DNA of 64,000 nucleotides from JBBSEX01 sp038239345 (lineage in GTDB: Bacteria > Acidobacteriota > Terriglobia > Bryobacterales > Bryobacteraceae). The stretch covers positions 256,759-320,758 of the forward strand of contig JBBSEX010000005.1 of NCBI GenBank assembly GCA_038239345.1. Direction: 5' to 3'. Each line of letters starts with the position of its first letter. The stretch's first letter is position 1. Below, in pieces: positions 41,823-50,597 of this stretch. The position numbers were made by a program, and so were the translations under genes. The notes under the pieces are model-generated. The model saw nothing but the letters and a program-made list of their open reading frames with translations. It had not been told where the DNA came from and made no database searches.

Positions 41823-44537
41823 CTATCGCCAGTCGCCCGCGGCGATAAATCCTGCCCAATAAAAGGGATGAGTGCTGCGCCCTTTCGCCCGGCGATCTCG
41901 AAGCAGACGCAGACTCGCGTCGCGAACCGCGGTGGGCACGTCGCTGCCATCGCGAAAGCGTCTTTCATAGAGGCCTCGCATCCAGAGCCGGGCTGATTCG
42001 TCGTCGACGCTCCACAGACTCATGATAACGGTCCTTACACCCGATACCTGAAACGCCCGTCGCAAGCCGAACACGCCCTCCCCGGTGGTCACCTCGCCGG
42101 CCCCTGTGTCGCAGCCGGAGAGAACCGCCCAATCGACACCCTGCAGATTCATTGCGGCGATCTCCTCGGCGGTGACGATGCCATCCTCGGCTTTCGTAGT
42201 CTCATGGGTGTTGGCGCCGGCAAACGCAAGTCCCGCGCGCAATAAAGGACTGTGGGCTATGGGATGAGGCGCCTTGCATTCCCCGCCGAGAAAAAATCCA
42301 TGGGTAGCCAAATGAACCACGCGCTTGCCCGGAGCGGCCTGCTTGAATAGCGTTTCCGTCGCCCGAGTGCCGGTGATGCTGTTGTCGGAAGCGTGTTGGG
42401 CCAGGTTCCAGGCACTGGCAATTTCGCGAACTTCAATTCCAGAGGCGGGGAGCGGGTCAAACTGCAAGGTCGGCAAATCCATGCAGCCGCGCGTCCGGCG
42501 CGGTGAGTTCAGCGGCTTTGCATCGCGTCTACGAATCGCGCTCGATGCCACTTGCTTCTGAGCCAGATTGAAATCCGGGTCGCCCATCGCCAGCAGGCCG
42601 GTTCCGTGTTGCGACGCCGCCGGGACGGCCAGATCCCGCTCGGTGGAAAGGTAATGCGCCGTTGGGCCGGTCTCCGCCAGATACCGATTCTTTACCACTG
42701 GAAGGGCGGCGAAATCCACCAGATGAATGGCGCCATCGGGCACAATAAACACCCGCTGGATCCCCGCGAGTCGGGGCATAACCGGATCCCAGATCAGACG
42801 TCGAAGACTCTCGCCAGCGGCGCGGTAACTGGCTTCGTTTCGCCGGTCGGCTATTCCTGGAGAATCGGCTTGACGGCTGATTTGCTCGTGCCATTTGGCA
42901 ACGGCGGCGTCGATGGCCAAAGCCGGTCCCAGGGATACGAGGGAAACATTTTCGCCGTTCAGGACGAACGCCACATATTGGCGAACCGATTTCTCATATC
43001 GCTCCCGTTGAAAAGGAAAATGCTCATAGGCGGCCAGGGCTACCAGACCAGCCCCGGCGGGTAAAGCCTTGCGTGCCGCATCCAGACCTAAGTGGCTTTC
43101 CAGCAGCTCCTCGCGAAATGCCGAGCTCTTCATTCCCATATCGCGCTCGGCGATTTCTTTACTTTGACGGGCGGCATCGAAGGCGGCCGCATATTCCCCC
43201 GCTGGACGCTTGCCAGGACCTTCCACCACCAACTTCGACAAGCGCGAGCGAGCGTCCGCCAGGGCCTGCGCCAGGCTCGCTACTTCAGCACTGGATGACG
43301 CATCGACCGTTCGCTGCCTGGCCGCCATTTCATCGAAAACCAAAGCTCTCGACCGAATCAATGCGTCCCATGCTTTCTCCGTTACGTGGGGCAGATCCTT
43401 TCCCGGACCGGAGGCGAGTGACAACAAATAGTCCAGCGGCAAATGATAATCGGAGGCGTAGTAAAGCAGCGCCTGCCGCTCTGACATACCGCGGACGGTC
43501 CAGCGCACATGTTCACGGCGGATCTCCACGCTCCGCAGGTCGGCTTCTAATGCTCCGGCAAAGTCGCCCAGGTAAGCCCGGGTTTCCGTCAGTTCGCGCA
43601 ACCGCGTGGCGGTGTCCGGATGCCACGCCCCCATCGCTTTTTCAGTGATCGCCAAAGCCCGTTCGCGCAGCGGGAGCGCTTCCTCATAACGGTGCAGCGC
43701 GCTCAAACAGCTAGCCAGATTCGATATGCCGATAGCAACGCGCGGATGATCCGGTCCAAGGCGCTTCTCGCGGATGATCATCGCCCGTTGCAGAAGCGGC
43801 AGCGATTCAATCTGAGCCCCTGTGGCGTCCAGCACTAACGACAAATTATTGAGGCTCGCCGCCACCCATGGCGAATCGGGACCGTTCTTCTCTTCGCGAA
43901 TCGATAACGCCCGCTCCAACAAAGGCCGAGCTTCTTTGTAACGTTTCAATTTCCAAAGCATGATGCCCAGATCGCTAAGACTTTGCGCGGCGGGCTCCGA
44001 TCGCGGGCCGTATGTCACTTCCCGCAAGGCGAGAACTTTTTCACATAACGGAAGAGCGGCCTCGTAATCGCCGATGTCGTAATAGAGTGAAATCAATCCA
44101 AGGGAGCCTTCCATCACTTGGCGGCTGGCCGGACCGAATGCATCGCTGTGAATTTTGAGGGCTCGTTCGTGAAGTTCGCGAGCCCGCGTATACTCACCTG
44201 CGAGGACAAGCACGGTACCCAGTTCATGCAGGGTGTGAGCGATTCGCGGATCGCCCGGCGGCAATAGCCGTTCTTTAATGGCAAGTGCCTCTTCAGCCGG
44301 AGCCGCGTCTGATTTTCCGTTTGTTCGAACGGCCTGGCTCAATAAGTCCAGCGCTCCAGCTACCTCTAGCGATTCCCGTCCGCTGGTCTTTTCGGCGATA
44401 GTCAACCAAGCGCGCGCTTCTACTTCCGCTTGCGCATATTTCGCATCAGCGATTAGATCTTCGATGTGTTTTGGGGAGGGCGTCAGATCTTGCGCTGCCA
44501 ACACCGTACAAAGCGCAAAATAGAAGGCGTAACACAT
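41823..44537 (-). CDS. TPR-repeat protein with C-terminal CHAT protease domain
   Basis: This 904-aa protein has a signal peptide-like N-terminus (MCYAFYFALCTVLAAQ). Tetratricopeptide repeats span about residues 60-330, with repeated 42-residue units ending (R/K)ALxIxEKxxGPDHPxVA. A less ordered middle follows, then a CHAT domain of the caspase/separase clan. The catalytic His is in VVHLATHGFF (about residue 743) and the Cys in AVLSGCDTG (about 807), with GVFGLRRAFQ and VIMSLWSVDD following. CHAT-TPR proteins are predicted or shown proteases in regulation and defence. No partner or effector is encoded nearby. Confidence 0.93.
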   Translation of the reverse strand: MCYAFYFALCTVLAAQDLTPSPKHIEDLIADAKYAQAEVEARAWLTIAEKTSGRESLEVAGALDLLSQAVRTNGKSDAAPAEEALAIKERLLPPGDPRIAHTLHELGTVLVLAGEYTRARELHERALKIHSDAFGPASRQVMEGSLGLISLYYDIGDYEAALPLCEKVLALREVTYGPRSEPAAQSLSDLGIMLWKLKRYKEARPLLERALSIREEKNGPDSPWVAASLNNLSLVLDATGAQIESLPLLQRAMIIREKRLGPDHPRVAIGISNLASCLSALHRYEEALPLRERALAITEKAMGAWHPDTATRLRELTETRAYLGDFAGALEADLRSVEIRREHVRWTVRGMSERQALLYYASDYHLPLDYLLSLASGPGKDLPHVTEKAWDALIRSRALVFDEMAARQRTVDASSSAEVASLAQALADARSRLSKLVVEGPGKRPAGEYAAAFDAARQSKEIAERDMGMKSSAFREELLESHLGLDAARKALPAGAGLVALAAYEHFPFQRERYEKSVRQYVAFVLNGENVSLVSLGPALAIDAAVAKWHEQISRQADSPGIADRRNEASYRAAGESLRRLIWDPVMPRLAGIQRVFIVPDGAIHLVDFAALPVVKNRYLAETGPTAHYLSTERDLAVPAASQHGTGLLAMGDPDFNLAQKQVASSAIRRRDAKPLNSPRRTRGCMDLPTLQFDPLPASGIEVREIASAWNLAQHASDNSITGTRATETLFKQAAPGKRVVHLATHGFFLGGECKAPHPIAHSPLLRAGLAFAGANTHETTKAEDGIVTAEEIAAMNLQGVDWAVLSGCDTGAGEVTTGEGVFGLRRAFQVSGVRTVIMSLWSVDDESARLWMRGLYERRFRDGSDVPTAVRDASLRLLRDRRAKGRSTHPFYWAGFIAAGDWR

Positions 44538-44573
44538 TACTAGTTAGTGTATACGGGCAACGATCCGTATCGT

Positions 44574-44945
44574 TCAAGCGTGATCGACCTTCGTTCTTAC
44601 TTTCTTCGCGGTTTTTTTGGTCGCCGCTCTCTGCCCCGCTTCTATCGCCAGGCCGGCCCATAACTGCAATCCATCTTCGCTTTCAAAGATGTCGGCGGGG
44701 GCGGCGAAATATTGCATCTTCGCCTTCGGATCCTCAAAGGGATTGAATTGCGCAAGCCCCTTACTCTCAAATCGCTCGCGAGTGAGAGCATCAACCTTCA
44801 AAAACAAAGTATTCCGCGAGACCAGGGCAAATACGACGCCATCCCGATATATGGCATGGCCTCCGAAAAGCGGGCGCGACGTAATTTTCCCTAGTGGAGC
44901 CAACTGCTCCAGCACGAAATGTAAGTAGTCATCCTTGGCCGCCAT
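44574..44945 (-). CDS. TfoX N-terminal domain family protein
   Basis: This 123-aa protein matches the TfoX/YjhX N-terminal type: MAAKDDYLHFVLEQLAPLG, RPLFGGHAIYRDGVVFALV, NTLFLKVD and FNPFEDPKAKMQYFAAP. TfoX of gammaproteobacteria is a competence regulator, but the stand-alone N-terminal domain occurs widely with unknown function. The C-terminal tail (TKKTAKKVRTKVDHA) is basic and lysine-rich. Confidence 0.85.
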   Translation of the reverse strand: MAAKDDYLHFVLEQLAPLGKITSRPLFGGHAIYRDGVVFALVSRNTLFLKVDALTRERFESKGLAQFNPFEDPKAKMQYFAAPADIFESEDGLQLWAGLAIEAGQRAATKKTAKKVRTKVDHA

Positions 44946-45142
44946 GGGAAATATTGTCGCAGGGTTAGGCCTGCGGATTTACCAGGCGGATCGCGGCGAA
45001 CACAATCGCCGCCTTTACGTGTCCTCCCGGCACGGATTGAGCCCTGTTTCATTTGCGTTACGCGGTCTGCTTGTCGCCTTCGCGGCGACGCCCGGCAAAA
45101 GGCCACTAGACAGGCACCTGCGAAGATCGCTACCGTACCAAT

Positions 45143-45670
45143 GTGGGCAACTTTATCGGCGTTTACGACGACAACCTCGACAAGCTGAAAAGCGTTATCG
45201 GATCAGGCAAATCCGCGCTTGTCGATGAGATCCTGCATGACCAGGAAAGCAATGAAGAGGAGATAGGGGCCCTGCGAAAGTTGATTCACGGATACTACGC
45301 GCCGGGCGAACAAACCGACGGCGCGCATTTCATCCGGGCCTTTGAGGCCATCTGCCGGAAGTACGCAAAATTTCAGACTACGGTGGAAATCTATGTCGAC
45401 GAGGAACTCTTCCCCGAAATATTTCAATTCGTATGGAAGGGCGATGGCGATCCCTTTGGGCTTCCTCTGTCGGAATATGGAGCGCCGGCTTGCGGGCACT
45501 GGGAAACTAAAGAAGTGCCCGAACTGATCAAGAAGTTTCGCGGGCTGAACTTCGACGACCTGGAAGATAAAACCGGCAGTAACTATGAGGACGCCATCGG
45601 ACATATACTAACCGTGCTGGAGAAGGCGAAGGAGGCAAACGAGGGTGTCTTCGTTTTCTACGGCGAATAA
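45143..45670 (+). CDS. Hypothetical protein (175 aa), possibly missing its 5' end
   Basis: The frame from a GTG at 45143 encodes a well-folded-looking acidic protein (FIGVYDDNLDKLKSVIG; WKGDGDPFGLP; LNFDDLEDKTGSNYEDAI). I do not recognise it with confidence; it resembles small DUF-type proteins with a VYDDNLDKL start. There is no ribosome site before the GTG, and the frame continues naturally upstream (TGTCEDRYRTN) to a stop at 45107. The true start may therefore be elsewhere or lost. It precedes the 32-aa membrane peptide by 52 bases. Confidence 0.55.
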   Translation: MGNFIGVYDDNLDKLKSVIGSGKSALVDEILHDQESNEEEIGALRKLIHGYYAPGEQTDGAHFIRAFEAICRKYAKFQTTVEIYVDEELFPEIFQFVWKGDGDPFGLPLSEYGAPACGHWETKEVPELIKKFRGLNFDDLEDKTGSNYEDAIGHILTVLEKAKEANEGVFVFYGE

Positions 45671-45722
45671 GCGTGGGTGAACAAGCGGCGGCGATCTTGC
45701 GTTCTTTTAGTTAGGGATATTC

Positions 45723-45821
45723 ATGGCCGATGGACCAAGACTTACGTCACTGGGTAAATTTTGTCTTGTGCTGTTCGTGGCGGGTTGCTTCTACCTTGCC
45801 TATCGAATGTTGGAAAAGTAG
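45723..45821 (+). CDS. 32-aa single-pass membrane peptide, first gene of the PspA/AAA cluster
   Basis: An ATG at 45723 opens 32 codons: a polar start (MADGPRLTSLGKF), a membrane helix (CLVLFVAGCFYLAYRML, residues 14-30) and a Lys end. AGGGAT precedes the ATG by about 6 bases. The sense frame is a perfect small single-pass peptide and sits 79 bases before the PspA-like gene, so it is probably part of that transcript. Small membrane partners (PspB/C/D-like) are typical of PspA systems. The function here is inferred. Confidence 0.55.
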   Translation: MADGPRLTSLGKFCLVLFVAGCFYLAYRMLEK

Positions 45822-45900
45822 CGGTATAGGCCATCCCAGTGGGCTTGGAATACAATAAAACTTGCAGGTAGGTTATCTTGCCATAGGGAGCAAAACAGTC

Positions 45901-46662
45901 ATGTTCAAGCGGTTGTCGAATCTGATACGGGGATTTTTAGGGCTTTTTGTCTCCGGCCTCGAGCGGCAGAACCCGGAAGCACTGCTGGAAGTGGAGACCG
46001 AGAATCTGCGCAAGCAGGTGTCGCAATATAACCAGGGCTTGGCATCCCACGCCGGACTTTGCGAGCGGCTGATGACGCAAGTGAAGAAGCAGGAAATTGA
46101 GCAACGCGATTTGCGCGCGAAGACCAGCGCGAATTTGAAAGCCGGCAATCGCGACCTTGCCGCGCAATACGCGGTCCGCTTACAGACGGTGGAACGGGAA
46201 CTGGAAGAGAATCGAACTCAGCTTGGAGCGGCCGAGAATACCTACAAGGAATTGGTGAAGGCGCGCGACATTTCGGTGGCGACGGCGCGCCAGAAGATCG
46301 AGTCCTTACGCAGCAGCATTAGCGATCTGAAGATGAAGAAGGCGATGGCCGAGTTGACTGAGATGGCTTCCGGCATGGTGTCGAATATTGGCGGTTCCGG
46401 CGACACACTGGACCGTTTATCGCAGATGGTGGAGTCGGAACGGGAGAAGGCGTCGGGCCGTATGCGTGTGGCCAAGGATAGCCTGGATACCACCGGCGTC
46501 CACATGAAGGAGGCCGAGCAGAGCGCCCTGGCCGAGCAGGCTCTGGCCGATTTCGCGGCCAAGGAAGGCATCGCGCTGGATCCGTCGCCATCCATCACGC
46601 CGGTGGTAACGGAGACGCCCGTGAAATCCATGGGACCAGCCGCGGCCCGCGAGCAGGCTTAA
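45901..46662 (+). CDS. PspA/IM30 (Vipp1) family membrane-remodelling protein
   Basis: This 253-aa protein begins with the amphipathic helix MFKRLSNLIRGFLGLF, followed by SGLERQNPEALLE, which matches the PspA/IM30 N-terminus. The rest is a long coiled-coil hairpin (about residues 35-200, rich in heptads such as LEENRTQLGAAENTYKEL). It ends in an acidic/Pro tail with a TPVVTETPV stretch that is unusual for PspA. PspA/Vipp1 belong to the ESCRT-III superfamily and polymerise on membranes to protect or remodel them. The start at 45901 gives the canonical helix; the frame is open back to 45862. A membrane protein and an AAA+ ATPase follow. Confidence 0.9.
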   Translation: MFKRLSNLIRGFLGLFVSGLERQNPEALLEVETENLRKQVSQYNQGLASHAGLCERLMTQVKKQEIEQRDLRAKTSANLKAGNRDLAAQYAVRLQTVERELEENRTQLGAAENTYKELVKARDISVATARQKIESLRSSISDLKMKKAMAELTEMASGMVSNIGGSGDTLDRLSQMVESEREKASGRMRVAKDSLDTTGVHMKEAEQSALAEQALADFAAKEGIALDPSPSITPVVTETPVKSMGPAAAREQA

Positions 46663-46686
46663 GAAACGGCGCCGGGCGGCCCCATC

Positions 46687-47523
46687 ATGCTCCGATATTT
46701 CAATGCCGCGTTTTGGCTGGGAGTGGACGTACCAGTGCTTGGCCGCGTGCCTCTCAACTTCATCGCCGTTCTTGGTGCTGGAGTTCTTGGCTACTATCAG
46801 CATGCGTTCTGGTTTCTGGGGCTAGGCGTTGAAACGGCCTATCTGTTTTCACTAGCGTTCAGCACTCGCTTTCAGCATGTCGTGGATTCCCGTAGTGTCG
46901 TCTTTTCGCAGAAGGAAGCGGACCAGAAACGCGAAGCCATTGTGCATCAATTGCCCGTCGATTCCCGGCTTCATCTGGCGACGCTGAGCAGAAAGGCCGA
47001 GCAAATCGACGCGATTTACAAAGTCCAGGATCCCGATGAGTTCACCTTGGGGAGTAACCGTGAGGCCGTCCAACAAATGGTTTGGACTTACGTAAAACTT
47101 CTGGTGGCGCGGCACACTCTGGCTAGCGCAGGCGCGACGGAACCGGGACAAGTCATCATGCAGCGGATCGCCGCGATAGAAGTGGAGCTGCAACCGATGC
47201 CGGAATCCGATCCGATGCGGGCTCCAAAAGTTGCCACCCTTGACGGACTCAAGGATCGCCTGGCGAAATTGCGGCAAAAAGAAAAGGCCATCGCCGACGT
47301 GGATGGCGACCTTCTTCGCGTCGAGAGCCAAGTGGACGCGATACTGGACGATGCCACCAAGTCCGGTGGATCGGGGTTGATCCCGAAAGAAGTGAGTCTG
47401 GTAAGCCAGCTTTCGCCGGGGACTTTTGGTGAATCCGAACTTGCGGTGGCCGATCTGGAACAGTCGTTTGCAAAAGGTCAAGACAAGCCTGCAGGCAAAC
47501 CGCCTTTGAGTCAGTTGCAATGA
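46687..47523 (+). CDS. Membrane-anchored coiled-coil protein of the PspA/AAA cluster
   Basis: This 278-aa protein has two closely spaced N-terminal membrane helices (about residues 20-60: VPLNFIAVLGAGVLGYY and FLGLGVETAYLFSLAF) and a long cytoplasmic part. That part is predicted helical, with charged stretches (HQLPVDSRLHLATLSRKAEQID; LDGLKDRLAKLRQKEKA) and a disordered C-terminal end (KPAGKPPLSQLQ). No family is recognised. It starts 24 bases after the PspA gene and overlaps the AAA+ gene by 4 bases, so it is likely to tether or dock the ATPase or the PspA polymer at the membrane. Confidence 0.75.
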   Translation: MLRYFNAAFWLGVDVPVLGRVPLNFIAVLGAGVLGYYQHAFWFLGLGVETAYLFSLAFSTRFQHVVDSRSVVFSQKEADQKREAIVHQLPVDSRLHLATLSRKAEQIDAIYKVQDPDEFTLGSNREAVQQMVWTYVKLLVARHTLASAGATEPGQVIMQRIAAIEVELQPMPESDPMRAPKVATLDGLKDRLAKLRQKEKAIADVDGDLLRVESQVDAILDDATKSGGSGLIPKEVSLVSQLSPGTFGESELAVADLEQSFAKGQDKPAGKPPLSQLQ

Positions 47524-49196
47524 CGCCGGCGGCGGGCGCTAAGGTTGCGCCGATCCCGGAATGGGCGCGCGACATGGCGGATTTATACGAGAGTAACGCC
47601 GCCAGCCAATTCATCGTTTATGGAAATATCAACGACCGGATGGTGGTTCCCGGCCCCAATTCCTCGCGCCTTGGTACGTTGACCGATTTCTTGATCGAAG
47701 TGATGATGCCGCGCTTCGATGTTGTCTTGAGCTACGATCTGGGAAACGGAATCCGCGTGGAAAAAGGCGGTGCTATTTTCGCGACCTGGCCGTTCGCGAA
47801 AAACAATCCGGATTTGCCTAAGACCCCCCGCGCGGCGGTGGAAGTGCTTACGCATTACTTCCGTTATTGCGCGAATCTCAGCCGCTTGAATCATGACACG
47901 ATGCAGGTGGGCTGCTTCATCAAGGGTGCCGATCTATTCGCCCCAGCCGGTGCCGGAAGCACGGACTACGACCTGGGCGCATTGATCACGCTGGTTCGCG
48001 ACTGGGCAAACGATAGCCTGCTAACCGGCCATGCCCTGGCGACGTTTCTGATTACGGAAAACCTGAATGATCTGCATCCCCTGATCGCCAATAATTCGCG
48101 CGCAGCCCGGGTGAAGATATCGCTGCCAACACCGGAAGAAATGTTGGCGGCTTATGAACTGATCGGGCCCAAATATCCGATCGCGCTTAGCGAATACGCC
48201 GATAATCTGAACGGGATCGCCCATCAACTCTCCGGTGCCACCCTGGGCGCCGTGGAGAGCATGTTCAAGTCGAAGGAACATGCGAAGCAGAAGATCACCG
48301 GCACGGACCTGATCAAGCTGAAAAAAGAGCTGGTGGAGAAAGATTGCAACGGGCTGATCGAGTTCATGGAAGCCAAGCGCACCCTGGACGACCTTTACGG
48401 CCAGGAAAAAGTGAAGGCCTGGCTGCGGCAGGATATCGCGCTGTGGAAGAACAATGACACGGCGGCGCTTCCCAAGGGCTACCTGATTTGCGGGCCTGTC
48501 GGCACTGGCAAGTCGTATATGGTGGAGTGCCTTGCTGGAGAAGCGGGCGTACCGGTCGTGAAGATGAAAAACTTTCGCGATAAGTGGGTGGGGAGCACCG
48601 AAGGCAATCTTGAAAAGATCTTTCGCCTGCTACAAGCCCTGGGCCGGGCCTATGTTTTCGTCGACGAAGCGGACCAGTCGCTTGGACGGCGGGAAGGCTC
48701 GGCCAATGATTCCGGCATCGGGGGACGCATCTATTCGATGATCGCCGAGGAGATGGGCAGCAGTTCGAATCGCGGCAAGCTGATTTGGGTGCTGGCTTCG
48801 AGCCGGCCGGATTTGATAGAAGTCGATCTGAAACGTCCCGGCAGGATCGACGTCAAGATTCCCCTTTTTCCGACGACGACCGCGGCCGAGAGTCTGAACC
48901 TGATTCGCGCATTGTGTAAATCGCGGGGAATCGAGCTGCCGCAGGAGGGGTTGGGCGAATCCGAATCGCGCATTCCCTTACTGCTGACTCCGGGAGCCGC
49001 GGAAGCGCTAGCCGTGAAAATCTATCGATTGGTTCGGACTACCGGGCAGCAACCCGTCGAAGCGTTTCGAGCCTGTTTGGTGGATTATCGCCACCCCGTG
49101 GATCCGGAAGTAATGGCCTTTCAGATTCGCTTGGCCGTACAAGAAGCAAGCGATGTAGAGTTCGTGCCGACAGCGTTCCTGGAACCGAAGAAGTAG
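47520..49196 (+). CDS. AAA+ ATPase of the PspA cluster
   Basis: This 558-aa ATPase has an N-terminal ~280-residue region of unknown function (starting MTPAAGAKVAPIPEW, with a P-loop-free domain containing TEEMLAAYEL-like helices) followed by a single AAA+ module. Walker A is GPVGTGKSY (about residues 325-333), the pore-loop-like segment KMKNFRDKWVGSTEGNL follows, Walker B is YVFVDEADQSL (about 379-389), and the Arg segment RPGRIDVKI is near 440. The module resembles classic-clade AAA enzymes (FtsH/Vps4/p97 type) rather than sigma54 activators such as PspF. Its ATG overlaps the preceding membrane protein gene (ATGA). Confidence 0.9.
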   Translation: MTPAAGAKVAPIPEWARDMADLYESNAASQFIVYGNINDRMVVPGPNSSRLGTLTDFLIEVMMPRFDVVLSYDLGNGIRVEKGGAIFATWPFAKNNPDLPKTPRAAVEVLTHYFRYCANLSRLNHDTMQVGCFIKGADLFAPAGAGSTDYDLGALITLVRDWANDSLLTGHALATFLITENLNDLHPLIANNSRAARVKISLPTPEEMLAAYELIGPKYPIALSEYADNLNGIAHQLSGATLGAVESMFKSKEHAKQKITGTDLIKLKKELVEKDCNGLIEFMEAKRTLDDLYGQEKVKAWLRQDIALWKNNDTAALPKGYLICGPVGTGKSYMVECLAGEAGVPVVKMKNFRDKWVGSTEGNLEKIFRLLQALGRAYVFVDEADQSLGRREGSANDSGIGGRIYSMIAEEMGSSSNRGKLIWVLASSRPDLIEVDLKRPGRIDVKIPLFPTTTAAESLNLIRALCKSRGIELPQEGLGESESRIPLLLTPGAAEALAVKIYRLVRTTGQQPVEAFRACLVDYRHPVDPEVMAFQIRLAVQEASDVEFVPTAFLEPKK

Positions 49197-49229
49197 TTCT
49201 TCTCACCGCGAATAACGGATTCGTGATCT

Positions 49230-49505
49230 TCAGAGCTTCTGCAACTCGCGCAAGTAAGCTTCCCATACATCGCGTTTCAGCTGCAGGGTCATGAACTTTC
49301 CATCCCGGCTGGCCTCGATCAATCCCGCGGTTTCCAATTCTTTCAAATGATGGGATAGCGTCGCGGCGGTGATGGGAAGGCACTCGCGGAGAGCTAGGCA
49401 AGCCATCGAAGATTTTCCCGCAATGCGCCGGAAAATATCGAACCGGCGCGGATCAGACAAGGCACGAGCGATCAATTGCATCTCATGCTCTGTCAGCTGT
49501 ACCAA
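49230..49505 (-). CDS. ArsR-family transcriptional regulator
   Basis: This 91-aa winged-helix protein has the ArsR core: LSDPRRFDIFRRIAGK, LPITAATLSHHLKELETAGLI (recognition helix) and EASRDGKFMTLQL. There is no CxC metal site, so it is a metal-independent member. It follows the VWA gene on the same strand by 4 bases, at the end of the long yceD-to-VWA gene string, and converges on the AAA+ gene. It may control that string or be a passenger. Confidence 0.85.
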   Translation of the reverse strand: MVQLTEHEMQLIARALSDPRRFDIFRRIAGKSSMACLALRECLPITAATLSHHLKELETAGLIEASRDGKFMTLQLKRDVWEAYLRELQKL

Positions 49506-49509
49506 GCGA

Positions 49510-50577
49510 TTACTTCGTGCCCGCGATCCAGTAACCGGGCCGCGTGCGGATGATCAGCTCAGGACGATTCACAACGACGCGAATGTCGTGGAAGCCGCCC
49601 TGCTCAATGTTGGTCGGCGCGTAAGTCAACAAATATTGGCTATGCAACTCGCGCCCTAAGTCGGAGACAGCTTGTTCCAAAGCACGCTGACTGGCGAAGG
49701 CATACTCACGGCCACCGCTGAACCGGGTATACACCTGTGCGGGATTGTCGACGAATACTCCTTTCACGGAGCGGAAGATTTCAACGAAGGCTGGAATCCA
49801 ATTTCCCACGTTATTTTGCGCCTGGGTCGTGGGCGTGGCTTGCACTCCCGCCGGCAGATGCTGCGCCTCCGGTGGAATGGCGCTGGGCCTCGGCGGCTGC
49901 GGCTTCGACGTGAGGGTAGCCATCAAGTGACCTACATCGATTGAGTAAATCACGGCGTTGGCAAATTGTACTTCGGTGGCGACCTCGCGGAGCCGGGCCT
50001 CGCTACCGGAATCACGGGCCTCGCCGATGATCAACAATACCTTTCGCCGTTCCGGGCCACGCGTCTTCAGCATCCGCAACCCCGCGCTAACGGCGTCGTT
50101 CATGGCATTCGACGAACTCCCGGGCTTTAATTTCTTCATCGCTTCGGAGATCTTATTCGGCTCGGACGTGAAGGACTGCAGCGTCTGAATACGGTGGTCG
50201 TACTTAATTACCGCGGCCTCGCCCTGCTCCCCCAGAACCAAATCGTCGAGGACAGAGCCCAGCCGTTGGATCTTGGGAATAAGACCTTCCATGTTGGCGC
50301 TCCCCTGTACGGCGATCACAAGCGAGATGGGGTGAAACGCGATATCCTGCGTAATCCGCTGCGGATTATCGTTGTCGAACAACTGAAAATCGTTCGCTCG
50401 AAGGCCATTGATCAAGTTCCCACTCTTGTCGGTGACGGTGACCGGAGCAACGACGAAGGTGAATTTTTCGACGATCAACGGCTTCTCCGACGACGGCGGC
50501 GGAGTGTCTTGCGGTTGTCCAACTGGTTGTCCAAAAACAGGAAGGAGCAATGCGAACGCAATTATTGAAAGTCTCAT
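49510..50577 (-). CDS. Acidobacterial VWFA-domain secreted protein
   Basis: This 355-aa protein has a signal peptide (MRLSIIAFALLLPVFGQP) and a VWFA-like domain. The VTVTDKSGNLINGLRANDFQLFDN start is characteristic of the acidobacterial VWFA family (TIGR03436-like), with SLVIAVQGSANMEG where VWFA usually has DxSxS. A C-terminal strand pair (YLLTYAPTNIEQGGFHDIRV) ends in RTRPGYW. The canonical MIDAS (DxSxS) is degenerate, so metal binding is doubtful. An ATG at 50601 would overlap moaB by 4 bases and add 8 residues; 50577 is chosen as the usual family start. It is probably envelope-associated. Confidence 0.85.
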   Translation of the reverse strand: MRLSIIAFALLLPVFGQPVGQPQDTPPPSSEKPLIVEKFTFVVAPVTVTDKSGNLINGLRANDFQLFDNDNPQRITQDIAFHPISLVIAVQGSANMEGLIPKIQRLGSVLDDLVLGEQGEAAVIKYDHRIQTLQSFTSEPNKISEAMKKLKPGSSSNAMNDAVSAGLRMLKTRGPERRKVLLIIGEARDSGSEARLREVATEVQFANAVIYSIDVGHLMATLTSKPQPPRPSAIPPEAQHLPAGVQATPTTQAQNNVGNWIPAFVEIFRSVKGVFVDNPAQVYTRFSGGREYAFASQRALEQAVSDLGRELHSQYLLTYAPTNIEQGGFHDIRVVVNRPELIIRTRPGYWIAGTK

Positions 50578-50597
50578 TTTATGATGTAGACGCAACC

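Noticed and set aside
44891..45228. Two overlapping frames in the TfoX-hypothetical gap (plus 44935-45228, minus 44891-45106)
   Set aside because: Neither has a recognisable domain or a ribosome site, and both overlap better-supported genes; the gap of about 197 bases holds nothing else I can support.
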